The position numbers and the translations under genes are program-made. This document shows positions 43,721-54,686 of a DNA stretch of 64,000 nt, in pieces. The notes beneath the pieces were generated by a model. It made no database searches. It was not told the origin of the DNA and saw only the letters and a list, made by a program, of their open reading frames with translations. Source of the DNA: Poteriospumella lacustris. Taxonomy: Eukaryota > Sar > Chrysophyceae > Chromulinales > Dinobryaceae. Positions within the stretch are counted from its first letter, which is position 1, and each line of letters begins with the position of its first letter. The DNA lies in NCBI GenBank assembly GCA_008000375.1, contig SMOI01000027.1, positions 51,421 through 115,420 on the forward strand, given 5' to 3'.

Positions 43721-45920
43721 TTAGACCATTTCTACGCCGCGTAGTTCGGCGTCGGCACCAACATCGTCATCATCGTCGCCGATGGCATCCGGGCCAGACA
43801 GCTCGTGGTCGGCGACTGCTTCGAACTTGGCAGGCAGTTGCTCCGCGAGGATTTCGACCTGAGCGGAGGCCAGGGCCTTGAACACCTTCTGGCTTTCCGT
43901 CTCACTCATGATCTTGCCGGACCAACGAACAGACGTACGTCGAGCAGGGGCCGCATCTTGAGCGATCAGTGGTGCAGCCGCTCTTAGAGAAACAGCGTGG
44001 GTGGGCTCTGGAGCGCCGGAGTTGTGTCCCGCCCCCGGAGCCGCCGATTTACCATTGGCCGCGTCTGTTCGTGCAGTTTCGTGATTAGAGCTGCCCTTCT
44101 GCTGACTTTGCGTACCGATCGATGTGGCTCCATCCACCGCTGACTTATTGAGGGAGCCGCCTCCAGTGTGGCCGCTCAGTGTCAGAATCGGCGACAAGAA
44201 CGGCATGTACGTCAGCATGTACGTCGTCCACGACGCGCCGCCCTTCTTGTTGCGCTTCTTGTTCATCTTATTCGCTACACACCATCAAAATCAACCGTCA
44301 GCACCAGAAACAGGACCAAAACAACGCGACAGCCTCACTTACCATTCGTCACATAGGCGCGCAGGAACTTGTTCTGCTCCTCCTCCGAGAAGAACTGGTA
44401 GAACTGCACATACGCAAAGTACCACAGGATATTGATGCCAATGAACACCAGATAGATCGACATGGCATGGTAGTTGTCCTGGAAGAACATCGTCCCGATC
44501 CATAGACCCAGCGCCATCACGATGCCCACAACGGCGCCGTACAACCCCAATGGGCTCGTGAACTCTCGTTGCATGTTGCGAAAACGCGTCGCAAACACCA
44601 TGTACGACGCGAACATCGCCAGATACACGAAGCTAACACTGATGCACGTCATTCGTGTCGTCGAAAACAGCTTGAAGTCGTAGTACAGCCAGATGCAAGC
44701 AGCGCACTGCAGTGCCATCGAGATAACAAAGCACGTGACCGGCTGGCGATTCGGGCCGAACGTACGACGCAAAAACTGCGGCAGCAGACCCGACATCGCC
44801 ATCGCGTGCATCTGGTGGCCACAGCTGTAGCAGTACCCCAGCGTCGACCCCATGATCACGCACAGCGACAGCAGATTGCCCTGCTCCACCGTCATGTCCA
44901 TGTTGTTCACCATCGTGAAGCACATGGAGCAGCGGGTCTTGTACAGTTTGCTTGACACGCCGGGCGCCACGCCCGCTGCCGCAATAATGATGATGATCAG
45001 CAAGACCGCGGAGACACAAGTACACACCATCAGAGCGATGGGCATATTCTTCCGCACGTCGATCACGCGCTCCGACGTCAACGGCAAGATCTGGAGGCCC
45101 ATGAACGGCGGAATCAAATAGTGCAGCTTTCGCAAAAAGATCACATGATCCGCGTCGAAACCGTCGAGCTTGTAGAAGCCGTAGTGCTGCAGGTCATAAT
45201 CGCTGAACGACTCGATCAGAAACATCATGATCACTGCCACGGTCAACAGTCCGAAGAGATTCACCGATCGCCAGTAGAACGACCCACCGATGCAGTTGGT
45301 CAACAAGATGGCAATATAGAATACGACGAAAGCTTTGGGGCGGGCGTCTTCGTTGGTCGCGTCGAACGCAATCACTGCATTGCGTCCAAGCTCACGGACC
45401 AGTGCGCAGCCGAAAAAGAAGTTCTGGATCAGCTCACTTGCGCCAACCAAATACCCCCAGAATGGACCCAGCGTGCACCGCACATACCCGAACGATCCGC
45501 CGGCGAAGGGAATGACGCTGGTCATTTCGGCGATGCAGAGAGCCAAGAGAATGTGCAGCACGGCGATGAACAGGATACCGACGATGGAACCGTAGAAACC
45601 GGTCTCGAAAACTACACATGCAGTCAAAAAGAGATCACTTTTAAATACAGAAAGAAGGATGAAAATAGGACTTACAGACGTTCCACCAGGAGACCAACGT
45701 GCCCAAGTTCAGTGCAAGTCCTTCACGTTGAAAGTACGCAATGGGAAATCAGTCACTTTCAAGATGATCACGAGGAAAAAATAATAATCATCATACCGAA
45801 GAAGATGAGAGTTTTGAGATCGACAACTCTTTCGTTCGTGACTGCGGTCTCAGTGGATCCAGCTTTATTTTCCGTTGTGGAGGGACCCGAACCAAACCAC
45901 TCTCCGATTTGTTGCAACAT
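43721..45920 (-). CDS. APC-superfamily permease, copy 2
   Basis: Same four-exon structure as copy 1: complement(43721..44274,44343..45611,45676..45720,45797..45920), 663 aa. Exons 1-3 and the introns between them appear identical to copy 1. The C-terminal tail has nine substitutions and one missing residue relative to copy 1 (for example AM to TL, a Ser loss in GGGSSLN, Gly to Asp, Val to Gly). All lie in the first 120 residues of the last exon. The acidic end is unchanged. Both copies have intact frames and splice sites, so both look functional. Confidence 0.9.
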
Positions 45921-46140
45921 GGCAGCGCTAAAATTATTGGGGAAAATATCCAAGTAAATCTCTGTGTTTGTAAAGAGGTTCTCAATTTTTTATGAACTTT
46001 CCGTTGGTCTTTTGATCTTGACCAAATCCTCTTCACCGGACGGATATCCTATCCCAAGCGCCAAGTGCCAAGTGAGTGAGTCGTCATCATCACCACTTCT
46101 TCTTCCCAACGCCATTTTGCCGGTGGAACAGACACACTCC

Positions 46141-46864
46141 GCGCGCCTCTTCGACGCGCTCGCTTCGAATTTTATAATACCCGGTACCGTACGCGATTTT
46201 CCCGTTGATTTTTCATCCATCAATTGATTTTTGACTTGATAATAGCTTCGTTTGTGGTCGATATCTACATTATTATAACATTCAGCTTCCATTAGAAAAT
46301 CGAGTTCAATAATCCAGTTTTGAATCAACTCCGAACAATCCTGGATTACCTATCCGACCAAATAGGTCGGAAGTTTTCGCCCGGATTTTCGGGTTGAAAA
46401 ATCCGGTTTCGAAAGTCACAGATGAACTAATGACTATACAACTGCTGCCTTTGCTCTATGTGCTCACTAAACAAACTGATCTTGAAAGTTTGAAGCTGCA
46501 CACTAGATTATTCTACAAGACACCAGTGTCAAAACTAAACAGATGGCTCTGCATCGAACCAGTTGTTGCGGGAAAGGATCATTAAACGCACCAAACCAAA
46601 GATATGAATGGAGAAATGGTGGCATCGCGGGATCAATCACGAGTTTCAGAGATCATTTCTTCTGTAGTGCAGAAATGTGCCACGATAGTGACCGAATGTT
46701 TGCCCACGAACATTATCTGAGATTGCTTGGCCACCAACATCTCAGTCTGCCCCATTGTAGTGCTGCATCACAACAGTCTACGACACTTACCGAGCAATGT
46801 AAAGGCCATAGAATAGTGATTTCTCTCGAAACAGCTTGTCGTCGATGATTCACGACAACAGAGT
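46141..46864. other. Intergenic region with two adjacent hairpins
   Basis: About 720 bp after duplication unit 2. Two adjacent inverted repeats occur: CCGACCAAATAGGTCGG (about 46352-46368) and a 9-bp stem CCGGATTTT/AAAATCCGG at 46381-46406. No gene was recognised. Confidence 0.5.
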
Positions 46865-47968
46865 CTACCGTCCCATCGGCCTGGATTCCGATTCACCACA
46901 GATAGGCCCTTCATCAGGCGGTAGAAGTACTGATTTTATGTATTCAACTTCTTGCTGGTCGAAAGGCGATCCGTCGCGTCGTAGTATATCATGAAACCAT
47001 ACTTCAGGCTCCATTTCCGAAGGATGATTCATCGTGGTCCATGGGAATATTGTTTGGCTCCGTCCGGAAACAAGACCCCAACTGATCGCCCATGTGTTAG
47101 CATCCTTCAAAATCTTCAACTGGGGATTGAAAGTAGACTCATTTGTTCGTGCCATGTACTCAGTACAAATAATCGGACGTGAGGGCTCTTGACGACGAAG
47201 AAATTCCATCGAAAGTTGTAGACGGAGGGATGGCTCGTAACAATGGAATGTGACCACATCGCTCAGCTGCAGTTGTAATGTTTGGAATGGCTTCGCGATC
47301 TCCCGAACCATAGTCTGCCAGATTCCTGTTGTTAGTGGTTGACATGGCTGTATCTCTCGTGCCCATCCAAACGCTTTCTTCAACAGCGGATTGATCACAG
47401 CGTCCAAGTACCCGCTGTTATTGGGCTCATTCCAAACGTCCCACATCACGACTCGGTCGTCGTCCTTGAAATGTGATACAATAGACTGCACGTACTGCTT
47501 CAATGCATCGAAATGGGGCGCATCATCAAGAATATCTTTGCCTGGGCACTGCAGCCAACGCGAATTGTGTACGCCAGGTATTGGATCGGGCTGGGGCCCT
47601 GAAATTGCAAAAGAATTCCAACATGAGTCAAAGAACACAAAAATGACAGAGAAGCCCAAGCGCGACGCTATCGACAGAAACTCGTCCAGTCGTTGTATGA
47701 AGCGACTTTGATAGTCGAACCACAAGAGATGATGCAGGTAAACGCGCAACACATTGAATCCCAGCTCCGAAGCCCATAGTAGCTCCCTTCTAATGCAGGC
47801 AACATCGTACGTTTCGTCTTGAAACATTTCCAACTGATTTGAAGCGTAGCTTGGGATAAAATTCACCCCCGCTTTGAAGCCTTGATCTCTGTACCATGCG
47901 ACAGCACGTGCTTCGTCCCAGCGATCATGAGGATCCACATCGTATATCGATTGACTATCCTCTGCCAT
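46865..47968 (-). CDS. GH5-like cellulase-family glycoside hydrolase (bacterial-type)
   Basis: Single exon, 367 aa from ATG 47968. TIM-barrel glycosidase. Landmarks: WYRDQGFKAGVNFIPS, NQLEMFQ, LGFNVLRVYLHHLLW, FVFFDSCWNSF and PGVHNSRWLQ. WDVWNEPNN carries the proposed acid/base Glu181, FHCYEPS follows, and ICTEYMAR carries the proposed nucleophile Glu270. Then come WGLVSGRSQT and EVWFHDILRRDGSPF. This is the group often named '1,4-beta-xylanase' or cellulase-family protein in bacteria; the real substrate is uncertain. No signal peptide is visible, so it may act inside the cell. Absence of introns and close match to the bacterial group suggest horizontal acquisition. Confidence 0.88.
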   Translation of the reverse strand: MAEDSQSIYDVDPHDRWDEARAVAWYRDQGFKAGVNFIPSYASNQLEMFQDETYDVACIRRELLWASELGFNVLRVYLHHLLWFDYQSRFIQRLDEFLSIASRLGFSVIFVFFDSCWNSFAISGPQPDPIPGVHNSRWLQCPGKDILDDAPHFDALKQYVQSIVSHFKDDDRVVMWDVWNEPNNSGYLDAVINPLLKKAFGWAREIQPCQPLTTGIWQTMVREIAKPFQTLQLQLSDVVTFHCYEPSLRLQLSMEFLRRQEPSRPIICTEYMARTNESTFNPQLKILKDANTWAISWGLVSGRSQTIFPWTTMNHPSEMEPEVWFHDILRRDGSPFDQQEVEYIKSVLLPPDEGPICGESESRPMGR

Positions 47969-48639
47969 TTGCCACACTCGCGCTTATAAAGTTGCACACC
48001 TTGCAAGAAGATGGCAAAAGCCTACCATTTTTGATTCAGCGAGCTTGTTTGTGTAAGAACAACAGCCGCAAAATGTAATGCTCATCGTGGCCGTTACAAA
48101 TTTATTGAACAGGGAACAGCACCACATTGGAGCTTTCCGAACCATCACACATCACACCAAACTTCTGAACCATGCAAGTTTAAAGACGCAGGAGACCTGC
48201 TCATTTGTCGGAATAGCTGTCCTCCTTACTCATTTAGTCATATTTCGGCTATGGAAGTCATAGATAAGATCCTATAAAAACATTATTTGAAAAGCTTGGA
48301 GGCCAAAGGTTTCCACAATGTCCACAATCCGTATCCGAACATTTATCAACAGCTGAATGGAGAATGTGACAACTGAACGAATGACTATCGAATGATGATA
48401 TTGCATCATTAATGAAAATAAGGTCGAACAGCTGGATTATTCCTTTGGACGGCTACATCAACCGAAGCTTCGCAGTTGAGAAGACACTCGTGTTTCACTC
48501 GGCTTCTGAGCGTCACCGGTTGCCGCAATAGCAGCTTCGTGAAATTTCGATCGGAGCATGTTCTCCAGTACGTAAGCCTTAAAAAGTGATTTTATATCTG
48601 GAAGATAGTGCCAAAAAAGAGATTGATCAAACTTTCAGC

Positions 48640-49020
48640 CTCTTTTGGCAAGTAGCGGTCGATATCACTCAAAACAACCTCTGACATACTTCACTGCCTC
48701 TAAACTTGCGGTGGCTTTTCCTATCTTACAAGGTTGGTATTTTCCAATCGTTTTCTGACTTTTTCTAACTTTTTCTATCGTTTTCTGCTCTCGGTCAGAG
48801 CTGTTGCCAACGGCTGATACGTTGTCGTCACGATTGCTTATGTTTCGCGGGTTAAACTTCTTTTCAGCAAGAATACCGCGAAGAGCTCTTTATTATGTGT
48901 TCATACATTTGTGGTGTGGTCCCAAGTTCGCAAGACGCGCGATGCCGGTCTCCCCTGGTCCAAGCGAAAGACATGTTTTCTTGGGATCTCTCCCGGTGAT
49001 GCAGAAGCGTGGATCCATGA
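48640..49020. repeat. Diverged dispersed repeat, copy A
   Basis: Collinear with 49955-50420. Shared blocks in order: CCTATCTTACAAGG vs CCTATCATGCAAGG, ATTTTCCAATC vs ATATTCCAATC, CAAGTTCGCAAGA in both, and GCGATGCC followed by CTGGTCCAAGCG vs CTGGGTCCCAGCG. Identity is moderate. No coding capacity was recognised. Confidence 0.6.
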
Positions 49021-49954
49021 GAAGCAAAAGGTTGTCGGACTATTCGTTGCAAGGCAGTCCAGAAAAGATCTCGAAAGTAGTCAACCGCACGAATCCACAC
49101 ACATGACCACGAGCAGCCTCGATAGGGGATTCGGGGGCTGGTTCACGAACATTTGAGCACTTTTTCGTCGTTGCCACGCCTTGCGGAAGGTTACGGTTGA
49201 CATTTTTATCGTCCATTTTGAAGCATTCAATAGTGACGAGGCATCGCGATGAGCGCCTCTTGGTGGTCGCTCTCTGAACGTTCGGTTCTCCGGCGAACTG
49301 TGACGTTGAGTGCTCCTACTGGCGTCGTTCACGGTGGAAGAGTCACACTAACAGCGAATCTGACATAATCTCCACTGACTCTTCGTTTGTTCGTTGTGCT
49401 ATCTGTCATATCTGTCAGTGCGAAGAAGGCGGGTGTCGCAAGTAGTGATGACACGACACCACTTTTGCAACGAATTTGGCTGCTCTGAAGCTATCCCTTG
49501 TCAGGTGGAGCGTTGGGAGATCTGCTCAATGTCGGCGAGAGACCGTGATTGAGCAACTGATCGACGTGCAGGAAGAACTTGTGTGACTCAGTCACTGGAA
49601 GAACGCTATTCCACCGACTAACGTCATTGCTGTTTCGATGAGGTGGCGGGCTTCGTTCACTATCCCCCATCGCCACCCATCCTGATGGGCCCTCTAAGAA
49701 GGCATCAGTTCAATCAGTACCGCTCTTGTTAGATCGATCGGCGATCTGCTCTTAAGGCCCACGTCTTCTATTCCTTCGGGTCCTGGTAGTTCTGAAAGGC
49801 AGTCCCTGGTATTTCTCGAAGAGGAGTCTGCACAGGGCGAGTTCCGTATCTCCTCGCATGCACAGACGTACTGTACGAGGACCATTTGTCGAACAGCCTT
49901 GTTTCTTGTTCTCTTTTTACCAACAAACCGCTCCTATGAGGAGTCCTTGACTGG

Positions 49955-50420
49955 GTGATTCTCCTGCCGATTTCCCCAGTCTTCAAAGACAGTCTCTTTG
50001 ATACTTACCTGCCTATTTCTTCCTATCATGCAAGGTATGCATATTCCAATCATTTCCACCCATTTTCTACCAGTTTCCACCATTTTCTGTCGTTTTCTGT
50101 CGTTTTCTGTCGTTTTCTGTCGTTTTCTGTCGTTTTCTGTCGTTTTCTGTCGTTTTCTGTCATTTTCCTTCGCTGTCTGCAACCCGTATGAGATGTCACC
50201 AATAATGGCGGGATAACGTTCGCAGTGTTCGGGTAATCGTTGTTCTCCTTGTTTGAAGCCAAAACGCTGTGTGGAAGTATTCTCACCTTGATGCAATGGT
50301 CTCAAGTTCGCAAGATTCCGTTGCGTTATCACAACGGCGTTCTGATTAGCGATGCCACTTCTCTCCTGGGTCCCAGCGCAGAGTGACTTCTATTATTGAC
50401 AATATCTCACCCGGCTATGT
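49955..50420. repeat. Diverged dispersed repeat, copy B
   Basis: Second member of the repeat family, expanded internally by the decamer array at 50091-50160. Flanking sequences of the two copies do not match. The family is unclassified. Confidence 0.6.
50091..50160. repeat. Tandem decamer array (CGTTTTCTGT)x7
   Basis: Seven perfect copies of a 10-bp unit, with degenerate copies on the left from about 50041 and right to about 50170. Copy A of the surrounding repeat has only irregular CTTTTTCTA units here, so the array grew locally. Confidence 0.95.
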
Positions 50421-51215
50421 GGGCCACCTTTCAGGCGAATACAATTGGCCTGGAGTAGGCGTTAGTGTTCCCGTTGTTAAGATTCGTTCTGGTCGGGGTT
50501 TCTGCTCCTATTGAAACACCACCCGCAGATGGCCAAACATAAAATTCCCGACTCGGGGCGTGGCTTCATTCTGAACCATTTGCCGTGGGTCCAATCGCCT
50601 TGTCCTTTTCAAGTTCCAACCACCAGTATTGTGCATTCACCCAAAGGAATCTTGAGCGGATGTAGCGGATGTAGCGGATGTCCTTTTCTCGAAGCGATAT
50701 CCATTCCAGTTGGATGCATTAACGAACGTACAAGTAAAGTCCGATCGTCGCGTTTACTTGTTGGGTCTTCGGGGCGATTTGTGACTCTCCCCATCCCATG
50801 TCGAACGAATTCTCCGTAGTAGACATATTGCGCACTGAACCAATTGTAATCGCTCATTGTTTCCAGTTTCGTTTGGCCACCAAACCACTCTCGCATGTGT
50901 TCAAATGGGTGATCTCTGTGCTAACGTCCACAACACTTGCGAAGTGCTGGTGATGTCTCCGAAAGAATCCCCTGGGGGGGGGGGTATTTATCCTGAACGG
51001 ATGGTTTGACCAACAGAATCTCCTGCGGAACACGATGGCAAACAAATCTTCAGCGTATGGAAAAGAATGGCATTGAGAGATGTGCGTATCAATTAGGTGG
51101 CAGTTGAAATGGCAAGGGCATACGATAGGGCAGGGGTGGTGGCACACACAACCATGCGACGAAAACACGATAAGTACGAAAGGAAAAGGTAACAAGTCAC
51201 GCAGGTTGCGAAGTC

Positions 51216-52904
51216 TTAGTCATCGATCTGGTCCCGCCATGATCGCAAACTCTCCGTCAACAGTATACTGCAGCACAGAGATCGATCCGGGACATCCGAA
51301 TCCTCGAATTCGCTGTTCTCTGCAGCTATGGCCGATACCAGATCATCTAATTGCGATGGAGAGACATCGCTCGACGGTGTCTGTTCCGACTGTTCGGATG
51401 GTGTGGATCCACCGCCGAAGAGGGCACGCCCCAATGTGTTGCGCTTGGGCTTCTTCTCCTGCAAATCTGACAGGTGCATTGCCTTCACGACGATGCCACA
51501 TTCACGACAGACACGCTCGCCTACATACAAATCCGCCGCACTGCACGAGGCGCACATGCTACGAAGACAAAGTCGACAATGGTGACGCGGCTGCGTTGGT
51601 GTTGTTGACGACGAAGACAACGAAGGAGATGGTTTCACAGGGAGAGGAAGCACGTTGACGGTCTCATTGGATCCTTTCACGCCAACAGACGGAATTGAAC
51701 GATGGACTGACGACATTGATGAGGAAGTGTCGGTACTGGCTACCGATGCCGCAGATTTCGGTGGTGGCTCGCTCTTTCGAAAGATGGATCCGAACGGATT
51801 GAGCCGATCGAAGAGCGAACCGATGTGTTGACCGCACATGTAGCACGCAGCCGACTCGATAAACAGCGGCGACTTCGATTTATCCCGGTACAGCAGTGAG
51901 GGATCCACTTTTCTCACACGGGAGAGCACATTTTGAATCAAGGGTAGAAGGGACACACAGTCTTCGTCGGTGGCTGTGCTGGTCAAACACAGGCCTTGCT
52001 CGTCGATGCGCTGTTTTTCCGACGCGCCTCCTTTGCCTTGTTCCTGGAGGAATGCTTGCGATTCCAAGACTTCATGAACAACGTTCAACAATTGGACAGT
52101 TGAAAACTTGCCACCCCAGGGTTGACGGCGACTGACGTTGTCGTAATTGCAGTACTTAGTGGCCGTGGCTGCATGGTCTTCTGCACCGTCTTCACTACTG
52201 GATTCCGTCTCTTCGAGTAAAGCATCTGCCGATGGAAGAAATTTGAAAATACTGTGCACCTTGCCCGAGCACGAGTCGGTCACAGTGACTGGCCAACGAA
52301 TGGCAGCGAAGTGCTTTGCGGGCATAAACGGGTAATGTGTGGGAAAGGTGACCATGAAGGATTCCAGATATTTCGCTGTCAATGACATCATTTGTACTTG
52401 ATATCGCTTCAGGGGTGCTTTCATTCCCAATGAGTCGTCCAGAAAGTCCAACGTGTGGCTCAGCAGGACGTACCCCAAATCTAAGGCCAATTTCTTCAAA
52501 TCGGGGATGGTGTCGTTGACATCTTCAAAGATTGCAGTAATTAATTCAAGCACGAAGCTATGCTCAAGCCAAAGCTGGAGCGTAGTCTTTTCCATCGTTT
52601 CCATTGTCCCGTCAACAGTCTCTTCGTTTATGGTTTCGCAGAAGGACGCTCCGTTATCAGACTTCGCAATAGCCGAAGCGATGGCAACAGCAGCCAACTC
52701 CAAAACAGCCTTAAAACCTTCATAGTGACCATCAGGGTTGGACATAGAATCCAAGAAAATTTTGTTGAAGCAAGAAATTGTTGCTGCGGTCTCCAAAGGA
52801 CCCAGCTTTTCCAATTCTTGTGCGCCGATTCCTTTTAGATTTCCATTGGATTTCCAAACGACTTCCAACTCCAATCCTTGGAGATATTGATGAACTCGAT
52901 TCAT
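51216..52904 (-). CDS. Helical protein with a split FYVE-like zinc finger
   Basis: Single exon, 562 aa from ATG 52904 (frame open upstream to 53108, but Cys/His-poor and unconserved). The N-terminal 250 residues are helical and acidic (LELEVVWKSNGNL, AVLELAAVAIASAIAKSD). The C-terminal part has a FYVE-type Zn site: CYMCGQHI, then a Ser/Thr/Pro-rich insert of about 65 residues, then RHHCRLCLRSMCASCS and VCRECG, i.e. the eight Cys/His ligands. FYVE domains bind PI3P on endosomes. The basic RHHCR patch is kept, but the spacing after the first CxxC pair is far longer than usual. Endosomal trafficking is inferred. Confidence 0.75.
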   Translation of the reverse strand: MNRVHQYLQGLELEVVWKSNGNLKGIGAQELEKLGPLETAATISCFNKIFLDSMSNPDGHYEGFKAVLELAAVAIASAIAKSDNGASFCETINEETVDGTMETMEKTTLQLWLEHSFVLELITAIFEDVNDTIPDLKKLALDLGYVLLSHTLDFLDDSLGMKAPLKRYQVQMMSLTAKYLESFMVTFPTHYPFMPAKHFAAIRWPVTVTDSCSGKVHSIFKFLPSADALLEETESSSEDGAEDHAATATKYCNYDNVSRRQPWGGKFSTVQLLNVVHEVLESQAFLQEQGKGGASEKQRIDEQGLCLTSTATDEDCVSLLPLIQNVLSRVRKVDPSLLYRDKSKSPLFIESAACYMCGQHIGSLFDRLNPFGSIFRKSEPPPKSAASVASTDTSSSMSSVHRSIPSVGVKGSNETVNVLPLPVKPSPSLSSSSTTPTQPRHHCRLCLRSMCASCSAADLYVGERVCRECGIVVKAMHLSDLQEKKPKRNTLGRALFGGGSTPSEQSEQTPSSDVSPSQLDDLVSAIAAENSEFEDSDVPDRSLCCSILLTESLRSWRDQIDD

Positions 52905-53293
52905 ATTCTCGACACTAATCTCTTCGGTTTGTTTGTAGGAGTTTCCATTGTGTCCTTTTCGTTGATGATGGATATAGTTGTTTCTTTGTCCATTCGGATT
53001 CTCAATTCTCCAGCATCGACATAAAGTACATATTGTATTCGTAGTAATATATATATGTGGGTTATATGACTGAAGAATTGTACGAAAGGACGGCAAACGC
53101 CTTAGCACCTTCTCCTCTCACAAAAGCCGTCGCATCCTCATTTGATGTTTCTGAAAAAATGATGTATTTACAACGAGAAAAGTATAACGTAAACAAACAC
53201 AAAAAAACAAACTCAAGAAAAGAGACGACGAAGACGACGAAGACGACGACGACGACGACGAGCGAAATACGATACGACGCGAACGTCGTCCTC
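52905..53293. other. Spacer between two co-oriented genes
   Basis: About 390 bp. It contains an AT dinucleotide stretch (about 53047-53056) and, near 53225-53265, a GACGACGAAGACGACG-type repeat. Promoter of the FYVE-like gene and 3' end of the phosphoesterase gene. Confidence 0.4.
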
Positions 53294-54250
53294 TCACTCT
53301 TCAGGGGCGACCTTCGACTTGGACCACCAAAACTGCCACGATCGGCTCTGCACCTTCGACTGTTCAGTTGAAGTATCAATATTTTGACTCTGGGCAATTT
53401 GTTGCATCGGCATAGTGGTTGCTGAAGTCTTTACTTCGTCATCCGTAGGCGACAAGGGATAATCTATGATGAATGGCAACTGATTGAGCCGATACGAGCC
53501 GTCACAGATGGGGGCACAGACTGATACTCTCTTTGCAATCATTGAATCACGTTCATCTACGTTATCATCACCATTTCTATCGTCTTCGATGTATATACCG
53601 TACGAATTGTGATTGTGTCCAAACAAATGAATGTTGTGCTTCACTTCATCCAATACCTTCGAATGCAGCCCGTGTGTGATCAAAATATCCACTGATTTCG
53701 ACGGGAGCTTAGCGAGAACTTCATTTTCAAAATCAGATGATTGAAAAGCCTTATTTGGAGATGAGCCAAAAGAAATCGGACTGGCCCAGATATGTGCGCC
53801 TTTCCATTCCAGGCTCTCATTTTCCAAATAATGGGCATTTTTGAATAAGCGTTTCCTCTCTTCCGTGGAAAATTTGAATAAAATATCGTCGTGATTCCCC
53901 GCAATGACTACTTTCTTATCAGCTGGAATCTGACCCATCCACTCGTCGAAATGCTGTAAAACACTCAATTGAAACTGATGTGAAAACTTCTTGCCCGTCA
54001 TTAGTATATCGCCACAGTGAACAAAAAGGTCGCATTGGGGCATTGGTCCCAGCCTGTCGTGTCGGTTGTGTGTATCTGAAAGAACTACGATCCTCAGATG
54101 ATTTGGAGGACACTGTGGGATGTCTCTGCGTTCGACCTTCTCGCTGCGACCATCGGGGAATCGGTAATACTGGAACGAATCCTTGCTTGTGTGAACATGG
54201 CCAAGGAAAAAGTACAAGGCCAAAGAGCGAATGGAATCACTCAGAGTCAT
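53294..54250 (-). CDS. Calcineurin-like metallophosphoesterase (MPPED/UPF0046-like)
   Basis: Single exon, 318 aa from ATG 54250. The full set of metal-binding motifs is present: VVLSDTHNRHDRL (Asp59, His61), DLFVHCGDIL (Asp81), VVIAGNHDDIL (Asn119, His120), DILITHGLHSK and HLFGHNHNSYG. The first 50 residues are not part of the fold and include a hydrophobic IRSLALYFFLGHV. The last 70 residues are polar and unconserved. The family hydrolyses phosphodiesters (cyclic nucleotides in animal MPPED proteins) with two metal ions. Substrate is not known here. Head to head with the HIBCH-like gene. Confidence 0.92.
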   Translation of the reverse strand: MTLSDSIRSLALYFFLGHVHTSKDSFQYYRFPDGRSEKVERRDIPQCPPNHLRIVVLSDTHNRHDRLGPMPQCDLFVHCGDILMTGKKFSHQFQLSVLQHFDEWMGQIPADKKVVIAGNHDDILFKFSTEERKRLFKNAHYLENESLEWKGAHIWASPISFGSSPNKAFQSSDFENEVLAKLPSKSVDILITHGLHSKVLDEVKHNIHLFGHNHNSYGIYIEDDRNGDDNVDERDSMIAKRVSVCAPICDGSYRLNQLPFIIDYPLSPTDDEVKTSATTMPMQQIAQSQNIDTSTEQSKVQSRSWQFWWSKSKVAPEE

Positions 54251-54686
54251 TTCAAGGACTCTCCTTCCTTCTGGTCAACGTTACTTGTCTCCTCACAAGA
54301 CTTATAAATATAAAAGTGACGCACCTTGTGAAAGGACAGTCGCGGCTTTGCAGGTATGGCAAATATATTGGGTAAAAAATTATCAACCATTTATGATACG
54401 CTTCCTACTTTATTCGGCACGAAACATTAGATGACACATTAGATGGTTGTCATGATGTGATTGATTGATGACAGTCGAGCGTCGAGCGTTTCAACGTTGA
54501 CACTCTGATGACCAGATTCTGTGCAAATGTGAGCACGACACAGAGATAGGCTGCGGCTTTGTGGTCGACCAAGTCGTCGGAAGCCATTTCGGCCCAACGT
54601 TTCTTTCAACCTTTCCGAATGAAGTAAGTGATCGCACATCCATTCCCTGCGATCTTGTGCACGCCTTGACGTTTTGCAATAGCGAC
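54251..54686. promoter_or_regulatory. Divergent promoter region, phosphoesterase/HIBCH-like
   Basis: About 436 bp between two start codons. No specific motif was assigned. Confidence 0.35.

Larger units (their letters stand above)
41583..46140. repeat. Tandem segmental duplication, unit 2
   Basis: Starts with a decayed BTB 3' end and finishes near AACGCCATTTTGCCGGTGG at 46110-46128, matching unit 1. Relative to unit 1 it has an insertion of roughly 125 bp near 42337-42458 and A-rich changes near 43240-43280. A linker of about 60 bp separates the units. Confidence 0.92.
47969..51215. other. 3.2-kb gene-poor, repeat-bearing region
   Basis: No protein with recognisable motifs. It contains two diverged copies of a dispersed repeat, a decamer array, a G run at about 50972-50984 and a small GGATGTAGC triplication (about 50659-50681). 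It looks like a graveyard of mobile or satellite sequence. Confidence 0.55.

Noticed and set aside
50091-50160. Decamer array as a possible CRISPR or coding repeat
   Set aside because: Units are directly adjacent with no spacers, and the translated frames are simple repeats; it is a minisatellite.
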